DNA of 64,000 nt, taken from positions 17,037,501 to 17,101,500 of the forward strand of contig NC_086023.1 in assembly GCF_036323735.1 (NCBI RefSeq). Direction: 5' to 3'. This stretch comes from Rattus norvegicus. Lineage: Eukaryota; Chordata; Mammalia; Rodentia; Muridae. The notes under the pieces were generated by a model that was not told where the DNA came from, searched no databases, and was given only the letters and a program-made list of their open reading frames with translations. The position numbers and the translations under genes are program-made. Below, one piece after another: positions 10,725 to 20,154 of this stretch (position 1 is its first letter; every line of letters starts with the position of its first letter).

Positions 10725-12442
10725 GAAACCCCGTGGGAGAGAGACCTCACCGCCTGATCAAGTGGGCACTCCTGAGGCTGCAGAGCGGAGGAGACCACCA
10801 ACACTGCCCACCCCTGCCCACATCCCTGGCCCAAGAGGCAACTGTATAAGGCCTCTGGGTTCCCGTAGGGGAGGGCCCGGGAGCGGCAGGACCCCTGCGC
10901 CTGAGACACTGCCGGAACCTGAAGGAAACAGACCGGATAAACAGTTCTCTGCACCCAAATCCCGTGGGAGGGAGAGCTGAACCTTCAGAGAGGCGGACAC
11001 GCCTGGGAAACCAGAAGAGACTGCACTCTGTGCACATCCAGGCGCCAGAGGAAAACACCAAACGCCATCTGGAACCCTGGTGCACGGAGGCTCCTGGAAA
11101 GAGCGGCGCAGATCTTCCCGGTTGCTGCCACAGCGGAGAGGACTTAGGCAGTACCCCACGAGCAAACTTGAGCCTTGGAACTGCAGGTAGGACCAACTTT
11201 TCCCCTGCAAGAAACCTGCCTGGTGAACTCAGGACACACAGAGGCAAAATTCCTCTAAGGCCGGGCACTTCATGTGTTTACCGGAAGTCCCACACCGGCG
11301 GATCCCGGACCGCAGCAGCTCTCTGCTCCCAAACCCCGTGGGAGAGAGACCTCACCGCCTGATCAGGTGGGCACTCCTGAGGCTGCAGAGCGGAGGAGAC
11401 CACCAACACTGCCCACCCCTGCCCACATCCCTGGCCCAAGAGGCAACTGTATAAGGCCTCTGGGTTCCCATAGGGGAGGGCCCGGGAGCGGCAGGACCCC
11501 TGCGCCTGAGACACTGCCGGAACCTGAAGGAAACAGACCGGATAAACAGTTCTCTGCACCCAAATCCCGTGGGAGGGAGAGCTGAACCTTCAGAGAGGCG
11601 GACACGCCTGGGAAACCAGAAGAGACTGCACTCTGTGCACATCCAGGCGCCAGAGGAAAACACCAAACGCCATCTGGAACCCTGGTGCACGGAGGCTCCT
11701 GGAAAGAGCGGCGCAGATCTTCCCGGTTGCTGCCACAGCGGAGAGGACTTAGGCAGTACCCCACGAGCAAACTTGAGCCTTGGAACTGCAGGTAGGACCA
11801 ACTTTTCCCCTGCAAGAAACCTGCCTGGTGAACTCAGGACACACAGAGGCAAAATTCCTCTAAGGCCGGGCACTTCATGTGTTTACCGGAAGTCCCACAC
11901 CGGCGGATCCCGGACCGCAGCAGCTCTCTGCTCCCAAACCCCGTGGGAGAGAGACCTCACCGCCTGATCAGGTGGGCACTCCTGAGGCTGCAGAGCGGAG
12001 GAGACCACCAACACTGCCCACCCCTGCCCACATCCCTGGCCCAAGAGGCAACTGTATAAGGCCTCTGGGTTCCCATAGGGGAGGGCCCGGGAGCGGCAGG
12101 ACCCCTGCGCCTGAGACACTGCCGGAACCTGAAGGAAACAGACCGGATAAACAGTTCTCTGCAACCAAATCCCGTGGGAGGGAGAGCTGAACCTTCAGAC
12201 AGGCAGACACGCCTGGGAAACCAGAAGAGACTGCACTCTGTGCACATCCAGGCGCCAGAGGAAAACACCAAACGTCATCTGAAACCCTGGTGCACGGAGG
12301 CTCCCGGAAGGAGCGGCACAGATTTTCCCGGTTGCTGCCACAGCGGAGAGGACTTAGGCAGTACCCCACGAGCAAACTTGAGCCTTGGAACCACAGGTAG
12401 GACCAACTTTTCCCCTGCAAGAAACCTGCCTGGTGAACTCAA
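10725..12442 (+). promoter_or_regulatory. L1 5' UTR promoter: 605-bp tandem monomers
   Basis: Three copies of a GC-rich unit with a period of exactly 605 bp. The landmark 'aaaccccgtgggagagagac' starts at 10,726, 11,331 and 11,936. Copies 1 and 2 differ at only about two positions by eye; copy 3 differs at about ten and stops near 12,442. Tandem monomers carry the internal promoter in mouse and rat L1, so more copies generally mean more promoter units. Copy 1 begins close to the unit start, so the element holds about 2.8 units. Confidence 0.93.
10747..12420 (-). other. Antisense open frames in the L1 monomers
   Basis: Copies 1 and 2 each carry a 173-codon minus-strand frame (10,747-11,268 and 11,352-11,873) and an overlapping 150-codon frame (10,758-11,210 and 11,363-11,815). 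In copy 3 the 150-codon frame survives (11,968-12,420) but the other starts later (104 codons, 11,957-12,271). They have no recognised domain. Sense frames of 132 and 103 codons are also open, so low stop density in GC-rich DNA is the simplest explanation. Listed because primate L1 has an antisense ORF0 in a comparable place. Confidence 0.25.
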
Positions 12443-12636
12443 GACACAGGCCCACAGGAACAGCTGAAGACCTGTAGAGAGGAAAAACTACACGCCCGAA
12501 AGCAGAACACTCTGTCCCCATAACTGGCTGAAAGAAAACAGGAAAACAGGTCTACAGCACTCCTGACACACAGGCTTATAGGACAGTTTAGCCACTGTCA
12601 GAAATAGCAGAACAAAGTAACACTAGAGATAATCTG
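12443..12636 (+). other. L1 non-monomeric 5' UTR linker
   Basis: A single-copy stretch between the last monomer and ORF1, where copy 3 departs from the monomer sequence after 'tggtgaactcaagacaca'. The ORF1 start context is 'ctgatggcg': G at +4 but no purine at -3, a moderate Kozak context. Confidence 0.8.
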
Positions 12637-13689
12637 ATGGCGAGAGGCAAGCGCAGGTATTCAAGCAACAGAAACCAAGACTACATGGCATCATCGGAGC
12701 CCAATTCTCCCACCAAAGCAAACACGGAATATCCAAACACACCAGAAAAGCAAGACATAGTTTCAAAATCATATTTGATCATGATGCTGGAGGACTTCAA
12801 GAAAGACATAAAGAACTCCCTTAGAGAACAAGTAGAAGCCTACAGAGAGGAATCGCAAAAATCCCTGAAAGAATTCCAGGAAAACACAATCAAACAGTTG
12901 AAGGAATTAAAAATGGAAATAGAAGCAATCAAGAAAGAACACATGGAAACAACCCTGGACATAGAAAATCAAAAGAAAAGACAAGGAGCTGTAGATACAA
13001 GCTTCACCAACAGAATTCAAGAGATGGAAGAGAGAATCTCGGGAGCAGAATATTCCCTAGAAATCATTGACTCAACTGTCAAAGATAATGTAAAGCAGAA
13101 AAAGCTACTGGTCCAAAACATACAGGAAATCCAGGACTCAATGAGAAGATCAAATCTAAGGATAATAGGTATAGAAGAGAGTGAAGACTCCCAGCTCAAA
13201 GGACCAGTAAATATCTTCAACAAAATCATAGAAGAAAACTTCCCTAACCTAAAAAAAGAGATACCCATAGGCATACAAGAAGCCTACAGAACTCCAAATA
13301 GATTGGACCAGAAAAGAAACACCTCCCGTCACATAATTGTCAAAACACCAAATGCACAAAATAAAGAAAGAATATTAAAAGCAGTAAGGGAAAAAGGTCA
13401 AGTAACATATAAAGGCAGACCTATCAGAATCACACCAGACTTTTCGCCAGAAACTATGAAGGCCAGAAGATCCTGGACTGATGTCATACAGACCCTAAGA
13501 GAACACAAATGCCAGCCCAGGTTAGTGTATCCTGCAAAACTCTCAATTAACATAGATGGAGAAACCAAGATATTCCAAGACAAAACCAAATTTACACAAT
13601 ATCTTTCTACAAGTCCAGCACTACAAAGGATAATAAAGGGTAAAGCCCAACATAAGGAGGCAAGCTATACCCTAGAAGCAAGAAACTAA
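12637..13689 (+). CDS. L1 ORF1 protein (RNA-binding chaperone), intact
   Basis: 350 codons, open from ATG to TAA. L1 ORF1p is a trimeric RNA-binding protein that coats L1 RNA in cytoplasmic ribonucleoprotein particles and is needed for retrotransposition. Visible layout: a basic N-terminus (about 1-40), a Lys/Glu-rich heptad region fitting the trimer coiled coil (about 45-165), an RRM-like domain starting near the basic 'MRRSNLRIIGIEE' segment at residue 169, and a C-terminal domain with the conserved 'TPDFSPETMKARRSW' stretch (about 264-280). Length and layout are normal for rodent L1. The spacer to ORF2 is 59 bp on one bicistronic transcript. No frameshift or stop is present. Confidence 0.97.
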   Translation: MARGKRRYSSNRNQDYMASSEPNSPTKANTEYPNTPEKQDIVSKSYLIMMLEDFKKDIKNSLREQVEAYREESQKSLKEFQENTIKQLKELKMEIEAIKKEHMETTLDIENQKKRQGAVDTSFTNRIQEMEERISGAEYSLEIIDSTVKDNVKQKKLLVQNIQEIQDSMRRSNLRIIGIEESEDSQLKGPVNIFNKIIEENFPNLKKEIPIGIQEAYRTPNRLDQKRNTSRHIIVKTPNAQNKERILKAVREKGQVTYKGRPIRITPDFSPETMKARRSWTDVIQTLREHKCQPRLVYPAKLSINIDGETKIFQDKTKFTQYLSTSPALQRIIKGKAQHKEASYTLEARN

Positions 13690-13748
13690 TCATCTTGGCA
13701 ACAAAACAAAGAGAATGAAAGCACACAAACATAACCTCACTTCCAAAT

Positions 13749-16700
13749 ATGAATATAACGGGAAGCAATAATCACTATTCCTTAATATCTCTCAATATCA
13801 ATGGCCTCAACTCCCCAATAAAAAGACATAGATTAACAAACTGGATACGCAACGAGGACCCTGCATTCTGCTGCCTACAGGAAACACACCTCAGAGACAA
13901 AGACAGACATTACCTCAGAGTGAAAGGCTGGAAAACAATTTTCCAAGCAAATGGTCAGAAGAAGCAAGCTGGAGTAGCCATTCTAATATCAAATAAAATC
14001 AATTGTCAACTAAAAGTCATCAAAAAAGATAAGGAAGGACACTTCATATTCATCAAAGGAAAAATCCACCAAGATGAACTCTCAATCCTAAATATCTATG
14101 CCCCAAATACAAGGGCACCTACATATGTAAAAGAAACCTTACTAAAGCTCAAAACACACATTGCACCTCACACAATAATAGTGGGAGATTTCAACACCCC
14201 ACTCTCATCAATGGACAGATCATGGAAACAGAAATTAAACAGAGATGTAGACAGACTAAGAGAAGTCATGAGCCAAATGGACTTAACGGATATTTATAGA
14301 ACATTCTATCCTAACGCAAAAGGATATACCTTCTTCTCAGCTCCTCATGGTACTTTCTCCAAAATTGACCATATAAGTGGTCAAAAAACGGGCCTCAACA
14401 GGTACAGAAAGATAGAAATAATCCCATGCGTGCTAACGGACCACCACGGCCTAAAACTGGTCTTCAATAACAATAAGGGAAGAATGCCCACATATACGTG
14501 GAAATTGAACAATGCTCTACTCAATGATAACCTGGTCAAGGAAGAAATAAAGAAAGAAATTAAAAACTTTTTAGAATTTAATGAAAATGAAGGTACAACA
14601 TACCCAAACTTATGGGACACAATGAAAGCTGTGCTAAGAGGAAAACTCATAGCGCTGAGTGCCTGCAGAAAGAAACAGGAAAGAGCATATGTCAGCAGCT
14701 TGACAGCACACCTAAAAGCTCTAGAACAAAAAGAAGCAAATACACCCAGGAGGAGTAGAAGGCAGGAAATAATCAAACTCAGAGCTGAAATCAACCAAGT
14801 AGAAACAAAAAGGACCATAGAAAGAATCAACAGAACCAAAAGTTGGTTCTTTGAGAAAATCAACAAGATAGATAAACCCTTAGCCAGACTAACGAGAGGA
14901 CACAGAGAGTGCGTCCAAATTAACAAAATCAGAAATGAAAAGGGAGACATAACTACAGATTCAGAGGAAATTCAAAAAATCATCAGATCTTACTATAAAA
15001 ACCTATATTCAACAAAACTTGAAAATCTTCAGGAAATGGACAATTTCCTAGACAGATACCAGGTACCGAAGTTAAATCAGGAACAGATAAACCAGTTAAA
15101 CAACCCCATAACTCCTAAGGAAATAGAAGCAGTCATTAAAGGTCTCCCAACCAAAAAGAGCCCAGGTCCAGACGGGTTTAGTGCAGAATTCTATCAAACC
15201 TTCATAGAAGACCTTATACCAATATTATCCAAACTATTCCACAAAATTGAAACAGATGGAGCCCTACCGAATTCCTTCTATGAAGCCACAATTACTCTTA
15301 TACCTAAACCACACAAAGACCCAACAAAGAAAGAGAACTTCAGACCAATTTCCCTTATGAATATCGACGCAAAAATACTCAATAAAATTCTGGCAAACCG
15401 AATTCAAGAGCACATCAAAACAATCATCCACCATGATCAAGTAGGCTTCATCCCAGGCATGCAGGGATGGTTTAATATAAGGAAAACCATCAACGTGATC
15501 CATCATATAAACAAACTGAAAGAACAGAACCACATGATCATTTCATTAGATGCTGAGAAAGCATTTGACAAAATTCAACACCCCTTCATGATAAAAGTCC
15601 TGGAAAGAATAGGTATTCAAGGCCCATACCTAAACATAGTAAAAGCCATATACAGCAAACCAGTTGCTAACATTAAACTAAATGGAGAGAAACTTGAAGC
15701 AATCCCACTAAAATCAGGGACTAGACAAGGCTGCCCACTCTCTCCCTACTTATTCAATATAGTTCTTGAAGTTCTAGCCAGAGCAATCAGACAACAAAAG
15801 GAGATCAAGGGGATACAGATCGGAAAAGAAGAGGTGAAAATATCACTATTTGCAGACGACATGATAGTATATTTAAGTGATCCCAAAAGTTCCACCAGAG
15901 AACTACTAAAGCTGATAAACAACTTCAGCAAAGTGGCTGGGTATAAAATTAACTCAAATAAATCAGTTGCCTTCCTCTATACAAAAGAGAAACAAGCCGA
16001 GAAAGAAATTAGGGAAACGACACCCTTCATAATAGACCCAAATAATATAAAGTACCTCGGTGTGACTTTAACCAAGCAAGTAAAAGATCTGTACAATAAG
16101 AACTTCAAGACACTGAGGAAAGAAATTGAAGAAGACCTCAGAAGATGGAAAGATCTCCCATGCTCATGGATTGGCAGGATTAATATAGTAAAAATGGCCA
16201 TTTTACCAAAAGCAATCTACAGATTCAATGCAATCCCCATCAAAATACCAATCCAATTCTTCAAAGAGTTAGACAGAACAATTTGCAAATTCATCTGGAA
16301 TAACAAAAAACCCAGGATAGCTAAAGCTATCCTCAACAATAAGAGGACTTCAGGGGGAATCACTATCCCTGAACTCAAGCAGTATTACAGAGCAATAGTG
16401 ATAAAAACTGCATGGTATTGGTACAGAGACAGACAGATAGACCAATGGAATAGAATTGAAGACCCAGAAATGAACCCACACACCTATGGTCACTTGATTT
16501 TTGACAAAGGAGCCAAAACCATCCAATGGAAAAAAGATAGCATTTTCAGCAAATGGTGCTGGTTCAACTGGAGGGCAACATGCAGAAGAATGCAGATCGA
16601 TCCATGCTTATCACCCTGTACAAAGCTTAAGTCCAAGTGGATCAAGGACCTCCACATCAAACCAGACACACTCAAACTAATAGAAGAAAAACTAGGGAAG

Positions 16701-17576
16701 CATCTGGAACACATGGGCACTGGAAAAAATTTCCTGAACAAAACACCAATGGCTTATGCTCTAAGATCAAGAATCGACAAATGGGATCTCATAAAACTGC
16801 AAAGCTTCTGTAAGGCAAAGGACACTGTGGTTAGGACAAAACGACAAGCAGCAGATTGGGAAAAGATCTTTACCAATCCTATAACAGATAGAGGCCTTAT
16901 ATCCAAAATATACAAAGAACTCAAGAAGTTAGACCGCAGGGAAACAAATAACCCTATTAAAAAATGGGGTTCAGAGCTGAACAAAGAATTCACAGCTGAG
17001 GAATGCCGAATGGCTGAGAAACACCTAAAGAAATGTTCAACATCTTTAGTCATAAGGGAAATGCAAATCAAAACAACCCTGAGATTTCACCTCACACCAG
17101 TGAGAATGGCTAAGATCAAAAACTCAGGTGACAGCAGATGCTGGCGAGGATGTGGAGAAAGAGGAACACTCCTCCATTGTTGGTGGGATTGCAGACTGGT
17201 AAAACCATTCTGGAAATCAGTCTGGAGGTTCCTCAGAAAATTGGACATTGAACTGCCTGAGGATCCAGCCATACCTCTCTTGGGCATATACCCAAAAGAT
17301 GCCTCAACATATAAAAGAGACACGTGCTCCACTATGTTCATCGCAGCCTTATTTATAATAGCCAGAAACTGGAAAGAACCCAGATGCCCTTCAGCAGAGG
17401 AATGGATACAGAAAATGTGGTACATCTACACAATGGAATATTACTCAGCTATCAAAAACAACGAGTTTATGAAATTCGTAGGCAAATGGTTGGAACTGGA
17501 AAATATCATCCTGAGTGAGCTAACCCACTCACAGAAAGACATACATGGTATGCACTCATTGATAAGTGGCTATTAG
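13749..17576 (+). CDS. L1 ORF2 protein: endonuclease and reverse transcriptase, intact
   Basis: 1,275 codons, uninterrupted. ORF2p nicks target DNA and copies L1 RNA from the free 3' OH (target-primed reverse transcription). The apurinic-type endonuclease residues, aligned by eye to human L1 with an offset of two, are all present: N16, E45, D147, N149, D207, D231 and H232. In the reverse transcriptase the first catalytic Asp is D601 ('SLDAEKAFD') and the FADD box gives D703 and D704. The C-terminal Cys motif C-X3-C-X7-H-X4-C is C1131, C1135, H1143, C1148. Many minus-strand frames overlap it and are shadows. In cis with an intact ORF1 and promoter, this is a candidate source element. Confidence 0.97.
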   Translation: MNITGSNNHYSLISLNINGLNSPIKRHRLTNWIRNEDPAFCCLQETHLRDKDRHYLRVKGWKTIFQANGQKKQAGVAILISNKINCQLKVIKKDKEGHFIFIKGKIHQDELSILNIYAPNTRAPTYVKETLLKLKTHIAPHTIIVGDFNTPLSSMDRSWKQKLNRDVDRLREVMSQMDLTDIYRTFYPNAKGYTFFSAPHGTFSKIDHISGQKTGLNRYRKIEIIPCVLTDHHGLKLVFNNNKGRMPTYTWKLNNALLNDNLVKEEIKKEIKNFLEFNENEGTTYPNLWDTMKAVLRGKLIALSACRKKQERAYVSSLTAHLKALEQKEANTPRRSRRQEIIKLRAEINQVETKRTIERINRTKSWFFEKINKIDKPLARLTRGHRECVQINKIRNEKGDITTDSEEIQKIIRSYYKNLYSTKLENLQEMDNFLDRYQVPKLNQEQINQLNNPITPKEIEAVIKGLPTKKSPGPDGFSAEFYQTFIEDLIPILSKLFHKIETDGALPNSFYEATITLIPKPHKDPTKKENFRPISLMNIDAKILNKILANRIQEHIKTIIHHDQVGFIPGMQGWFNIRKTINVIHHINKLKEQNHMIISLDAEKAFDKIQHPFMIKVLERIGIQGPYLNIVKAIYSKPVANIKLNGEKLEAIPLKSGTRQGCPLSPYLFNIVLEVLARAIRQQKEIKGIQIGKEEVKISLFADDMIVYLSDPKSSTRELLKLINNFSKVAGYKINSNKSVAFLYTKEKQAEKEIRETTPFIIDPNNIKYLGVTLTKQVKDLYNKNFKTLRKEIEEDLRRWKDLPCSWIGRINIVKMAILPKAIYRFNAIPIKIPIQFFKELDRTICKFIWNNKKPRIAKAILNNKRTSGGITIPELKQYYRAIVIKTAWYWYRDRQIDQWNRIEDPEMNPHTYGHLIFDKGAKTIQWKKDSIFSKWCWFNWRATCRRMQIDPCLSPCTKLKSKWIKDLHIKPDTLKLIEEKLGKHLEHMGTGKNFLNKTPMAYALRSRIDKWDLIKLQSFCKAKDTVVRTKRQAADWEKIFTNPITDRGLISKIYKELKKLDRRETNNPIKKWGSELNKEFTAEECRMAEKHLKKCSTSLVIREMQIKTTLRFHLTPVRMAKIKNSGDSRCWRGCGERGTLLHCWWDCRLVKPFWKSVWRFLRKLDIELPEDPAIPLLGIYPKDASTYKRDTCSTMFIAALFIIARNWKEPRCPSAEEWIQKMWYIYTMEYYSAIKNNEFMKFVGKWLELENIILSELTHSQKDIHGMHSLISGY

Positions 17577-18297
17577 CCCAAATGCTTGAATTACCCTAGA
17601 TTCCTAGAACAAAGGAAACTCAAGACGGATGATCAAAATGTGAATGCTTCACTCCTTCTTTAAATGAGGAAAAAGAATACCCTTGGCAGGGAAGGGAGAG
17701 GCAAAGATTAAAACAGAGACGGAAGGAACACCCATTCAGAGCCTGCCCCACAGGTGGCCCATACATATACAGCCACCCAATTAGACAAGATGGATGAAGC
17801 AAAGAAGTGCAGACCGACAGGAGCCGGATGTAGATCGCTCCTGAGAGACACAGCCAGAATACAGCAAATACAGAGGCGAATGCCAGCAGCAAACCACTGA
17901 ACTGAGAATAGGTCCCCCGTTGAAGGAATCAGAGAAAGAACTGGAAGAGCTTGAAGGTGCTCGAGACCCCAAAAGTACAACAATGTCAAGCAACCAGAGC
18001 TTCCAGGGACTAAGCCACTACCTAAAGACTATACATGGACTGACCCTGGACTCTGTCCCCATAGGTAGCAATGAATATCCTAGTAAGAGCACCAGTGGAA
18101 GGGGAAGCCCTGGGTCCTGCTAAGACTGAACCCCCAGTGAACTAGACTATGCGGGGAGGGTGGCAATGGGGGGAGGTTTGGGAGGGGAACACCCACAAGG
18201 AAGGGGAGGGGGGAGGGTGATGTCTGTCCGGAAACCGGGAAAGGGAATAACACTTGAAATGTATATAAGAAATACTCAAGATAATAAAAAAAATAAA
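17577..18297 (+). other. L1 3' UTR, G-rich purine tract and A-tail
   Basis: The untranslated end of the intact L1. A G-rich polypurine tract at about 18,150-18,222 contains several runs of four to six G and could fold into G-quadruplexes, as known for L1 3' UTRs. The element ends in an A-rich tail with AATAAA-like repeats (18,280-18,297). The last 400 bp are nearly identical to the truncated copy at 41,187-41,603. Confidence 0.92.
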
Positions 18298-18313
18298 AAA
18301 AAATAATGAAATG
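18298..18313. repeat. Right target-site duplication of the intact L1
   Basis: An exact copy of 10,709-10,724. The left boundary is ambiguous by a few A residues because it merges with the A-tail. Confidence 0.95.
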
Positions 18314-18700
18314 ATTCCTAATGGTATTCTTCTATAGATGTTTATATGCCTCTGAGGCCAGTCAATTTTATCATTAAGTTCATTCCTATCCCACTCTCAA
18401 TTCATCCAGAGATGCTAACAGCAACTTACTGGCATCATTTTTTTTCTTATTTTTCCCCAAACTGTCAACCATTTCATATACAGAGTCAACAAATATGTTG
18501 CTGCCCACAACTGGAATATCAGGATAAACAAATGCATTTATCTTCTTAAGTTTGTAAAATAGTTCCCACCATGGGTATTTAGTATTTTCTTAGCTCCCAG
18601 AAGAGACTTCAGTAACTGGAGAGGCTTTGGTAAACTGTAAGTGTTAGCAAATTGGAAAGCCTATCTCAGAGGCTTAAAAGAGTCATCCTTGCTCTAGAAT
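18314..18700 (-). pseudogene. ERVL-type leader and gag-like remnant, right of the L1
   Basis: This continues the minus-strand element interrupted at 10,708 by the L1. It lies directly downstream, in minus-strand sense, of the primer-binding site. No frame longer than about 70 codons is open. Confidence 0.55.
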
Positions 18701-18714
18701 CACTTCTGGTACCA
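18701..18714 (-). promoter_or_regulatory. ERVL-type primer-binding site (tRNA-Leu-like)
   Basis: The minus strand reads 'tggtaccagaagtg' a few bases after the LTR end. It starts with TGGT, complementary to the tRNA CCA end, and is one substitution from the tRNA-Leu-type site of ERVL/MERVL elements. This fixes the orientation and class of the outer element. Confidence 0.65.
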
Positions 18715-18719
18715 AAATT

Positions 18720-18768
18720 TGTATCAGTCAGATTATCTAAAGTAACGGAACTTATATAATAGATCTCA

Positions 18769-18846
<78 letters not shown>

Positions 18847-19340
18847 ACATCATATATGCATATATGGAATTTATTAGAATTACTTACAGGCTATGGTCCA
18901 GCTAATCCAACAATGGCTGGCTGTGAACAGAAAATCTAAGAACCCCATAGTTCCTCAATCAATGAGGTTGGATGTCTCAGTTGGTCTTCAGTATATGCTG
19001 CAATCTTGAAGACACATGCTCTAATGCCAGTTAAAGAATGGACTTGCTAGCAGAGAGAGCAAGCAGGCAAAGAAGTAAACTACTGTCTTTCATGTCCTCA
19101 TATAGGCTTCCAGCATATGGTATGGCACAAATTACTGCTGGGCTTTTCCAGCTCAAATGATCTGGATTAAAGGTATGTCTTCCACCTCAAGTCCCAGATT
19201 AAGGGCCTTCAAGTACACTGGTAAATACTGGCATAAATACTACAGGAGTAATAACTTTCTGACTCAATTTAAGGCCCATTCCATCAGATGAAACTCATAC
19301 TTCACACTGCTAATGTGGTCAGGAAACTGGCACCATATAT
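18720..19340 (-). mobile_element. 5' LTR of the outer ERVL-type element (MT2-like)
   Basis: On the plus strand it begins 'tgtatcagtcagattatc', which is the CA end of the LTR in minus orientation, immediately next to the primer-binding site. A CT/AT microsatellite (18,768-18,838) has expanded inside it. The far end is placed approximately, where the sequence changes to an L1 3' UTR. Confidence 0.55.
18768..18838. repeat. (CT)n-(AT)n compound microsatellite
   Basis: A run of CT repeats passes directly into about 22 uninterrupted AT repeats. It lies inside the ERVL LTR. Confidence 0.95.
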
Positions 19341-20150
19341 GTCACGGGTGTAGAGGAAAACCTATTACTATTATTCTGCTAAAGGAATGTGCCAATAATA
19401 ACATACTGCTGCACCCATAGATCACCACCTCACTCAACACATACCAGCGAAGCTTCTTTTCACAATAGGTAGGAATTAAAATAAAGACACACAACTTGAC
19501 AATGTTCAAATATGAGAGATTTTGGAGCATGAAGCCCTAAATATGAAGACTTCATCAAGCCTCTACCTTTAAGCCACAGGGATCATTGTGGAAAAGGAAC
19601 TAGAAAGATTGTGACAGCCAGATTTGATGGATGACTCCAAGAAAAGAGTGTCTTCTAGACACAATGGGAGATGCACATATGAACTCACAGAGGCCAGGGT
19701 AGTGAGCAGAAGACCTGCACATAGTCAAGCCAGACAAAATCCCAGCAAGGAAAAGGGGAAGTGAACACAATGTCCCTACCCTAACTAAGAAGCTATTTGT
19801 AGTTGTTAACCACAGGCAAAGAAAGGAAAATCAATTTTCCTCAAAGGTTCTATCAAACCTGCTCTAGAACTCATACCAACACAAAACAAACTGAATGATT
19901 TTGAGGGAGGCTTTTTGTTTTATTTTGGCTAATTATTACTTTCTTTTTTGTCTTATTGGTCTTTTGATTTTTTTTTTGTTTTGAAAGCTTTATTTTACTT
20001 TTGTGACTTCAGACATAGAAGAACAGCATTAATTTTATGAATAGGAGACATGAGAATTTGGGAGAAGTTGACAGAAGGGAAGGTAAATGATCAAAATATA
20101 TTGTATTAAAATATTTTGAAAATAGATTTTTTAAACAATATAGTCTTTTT
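19341..20150 (+). mobile_element. Lx-type L1 3' UTR fragment
   Basis: It resembles the Lx L1 3' UTR: a Leu/Lys-poor, stop-rich sequence with segments such as 'gaagacttcatcaagcctc' and 'gccagacaaaatcccagc', ending in an A/T-rich tail. No coding part is left. Confidence 0.6.
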
Positions 20151-20154
20151 CACA

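Larger units (their letters stand above)
10725..18297 (+). mobile_element. Full-length young L1 retrotransposon (rat type)
   Basis: A complete non-LTR retrotransposon of about 7.6 kb: tandem-monomer 5' UTR (10,725-12,636), ORF1 (12,637-13,689), 59-bp spacer, ORF2 (13,749-17,576), 3' UTR with G-rich purine tract (17,577-18,280) and an A-rich tail. A perfect 16-bp target-site duplication flanks it. Both ORFs are open over full length, and every endonuclease, RT and Cys-motif residue examined is present. It is inserted opposite to the ERVL it disrupts and convergent with Pcmtd1. Activity cannot be read from sequence alone, but nothing seen would prevent it. Confidence 0.97.

Noticed and set aside
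10725..12442. Tandem units as a CRISPR-like or satellite array
   Set aside because: 605-bp head-to-tail units directly upstream of L1 ORF1 are L1 promoter monomers.
14381..14950. 189-codon minus-strand frame inside L1 ORF2
   Set aside because: A shadow of an A-rich plus-strand coding sequence; the Leu/Ser/Phe-rich product is typical of such reverse frames.
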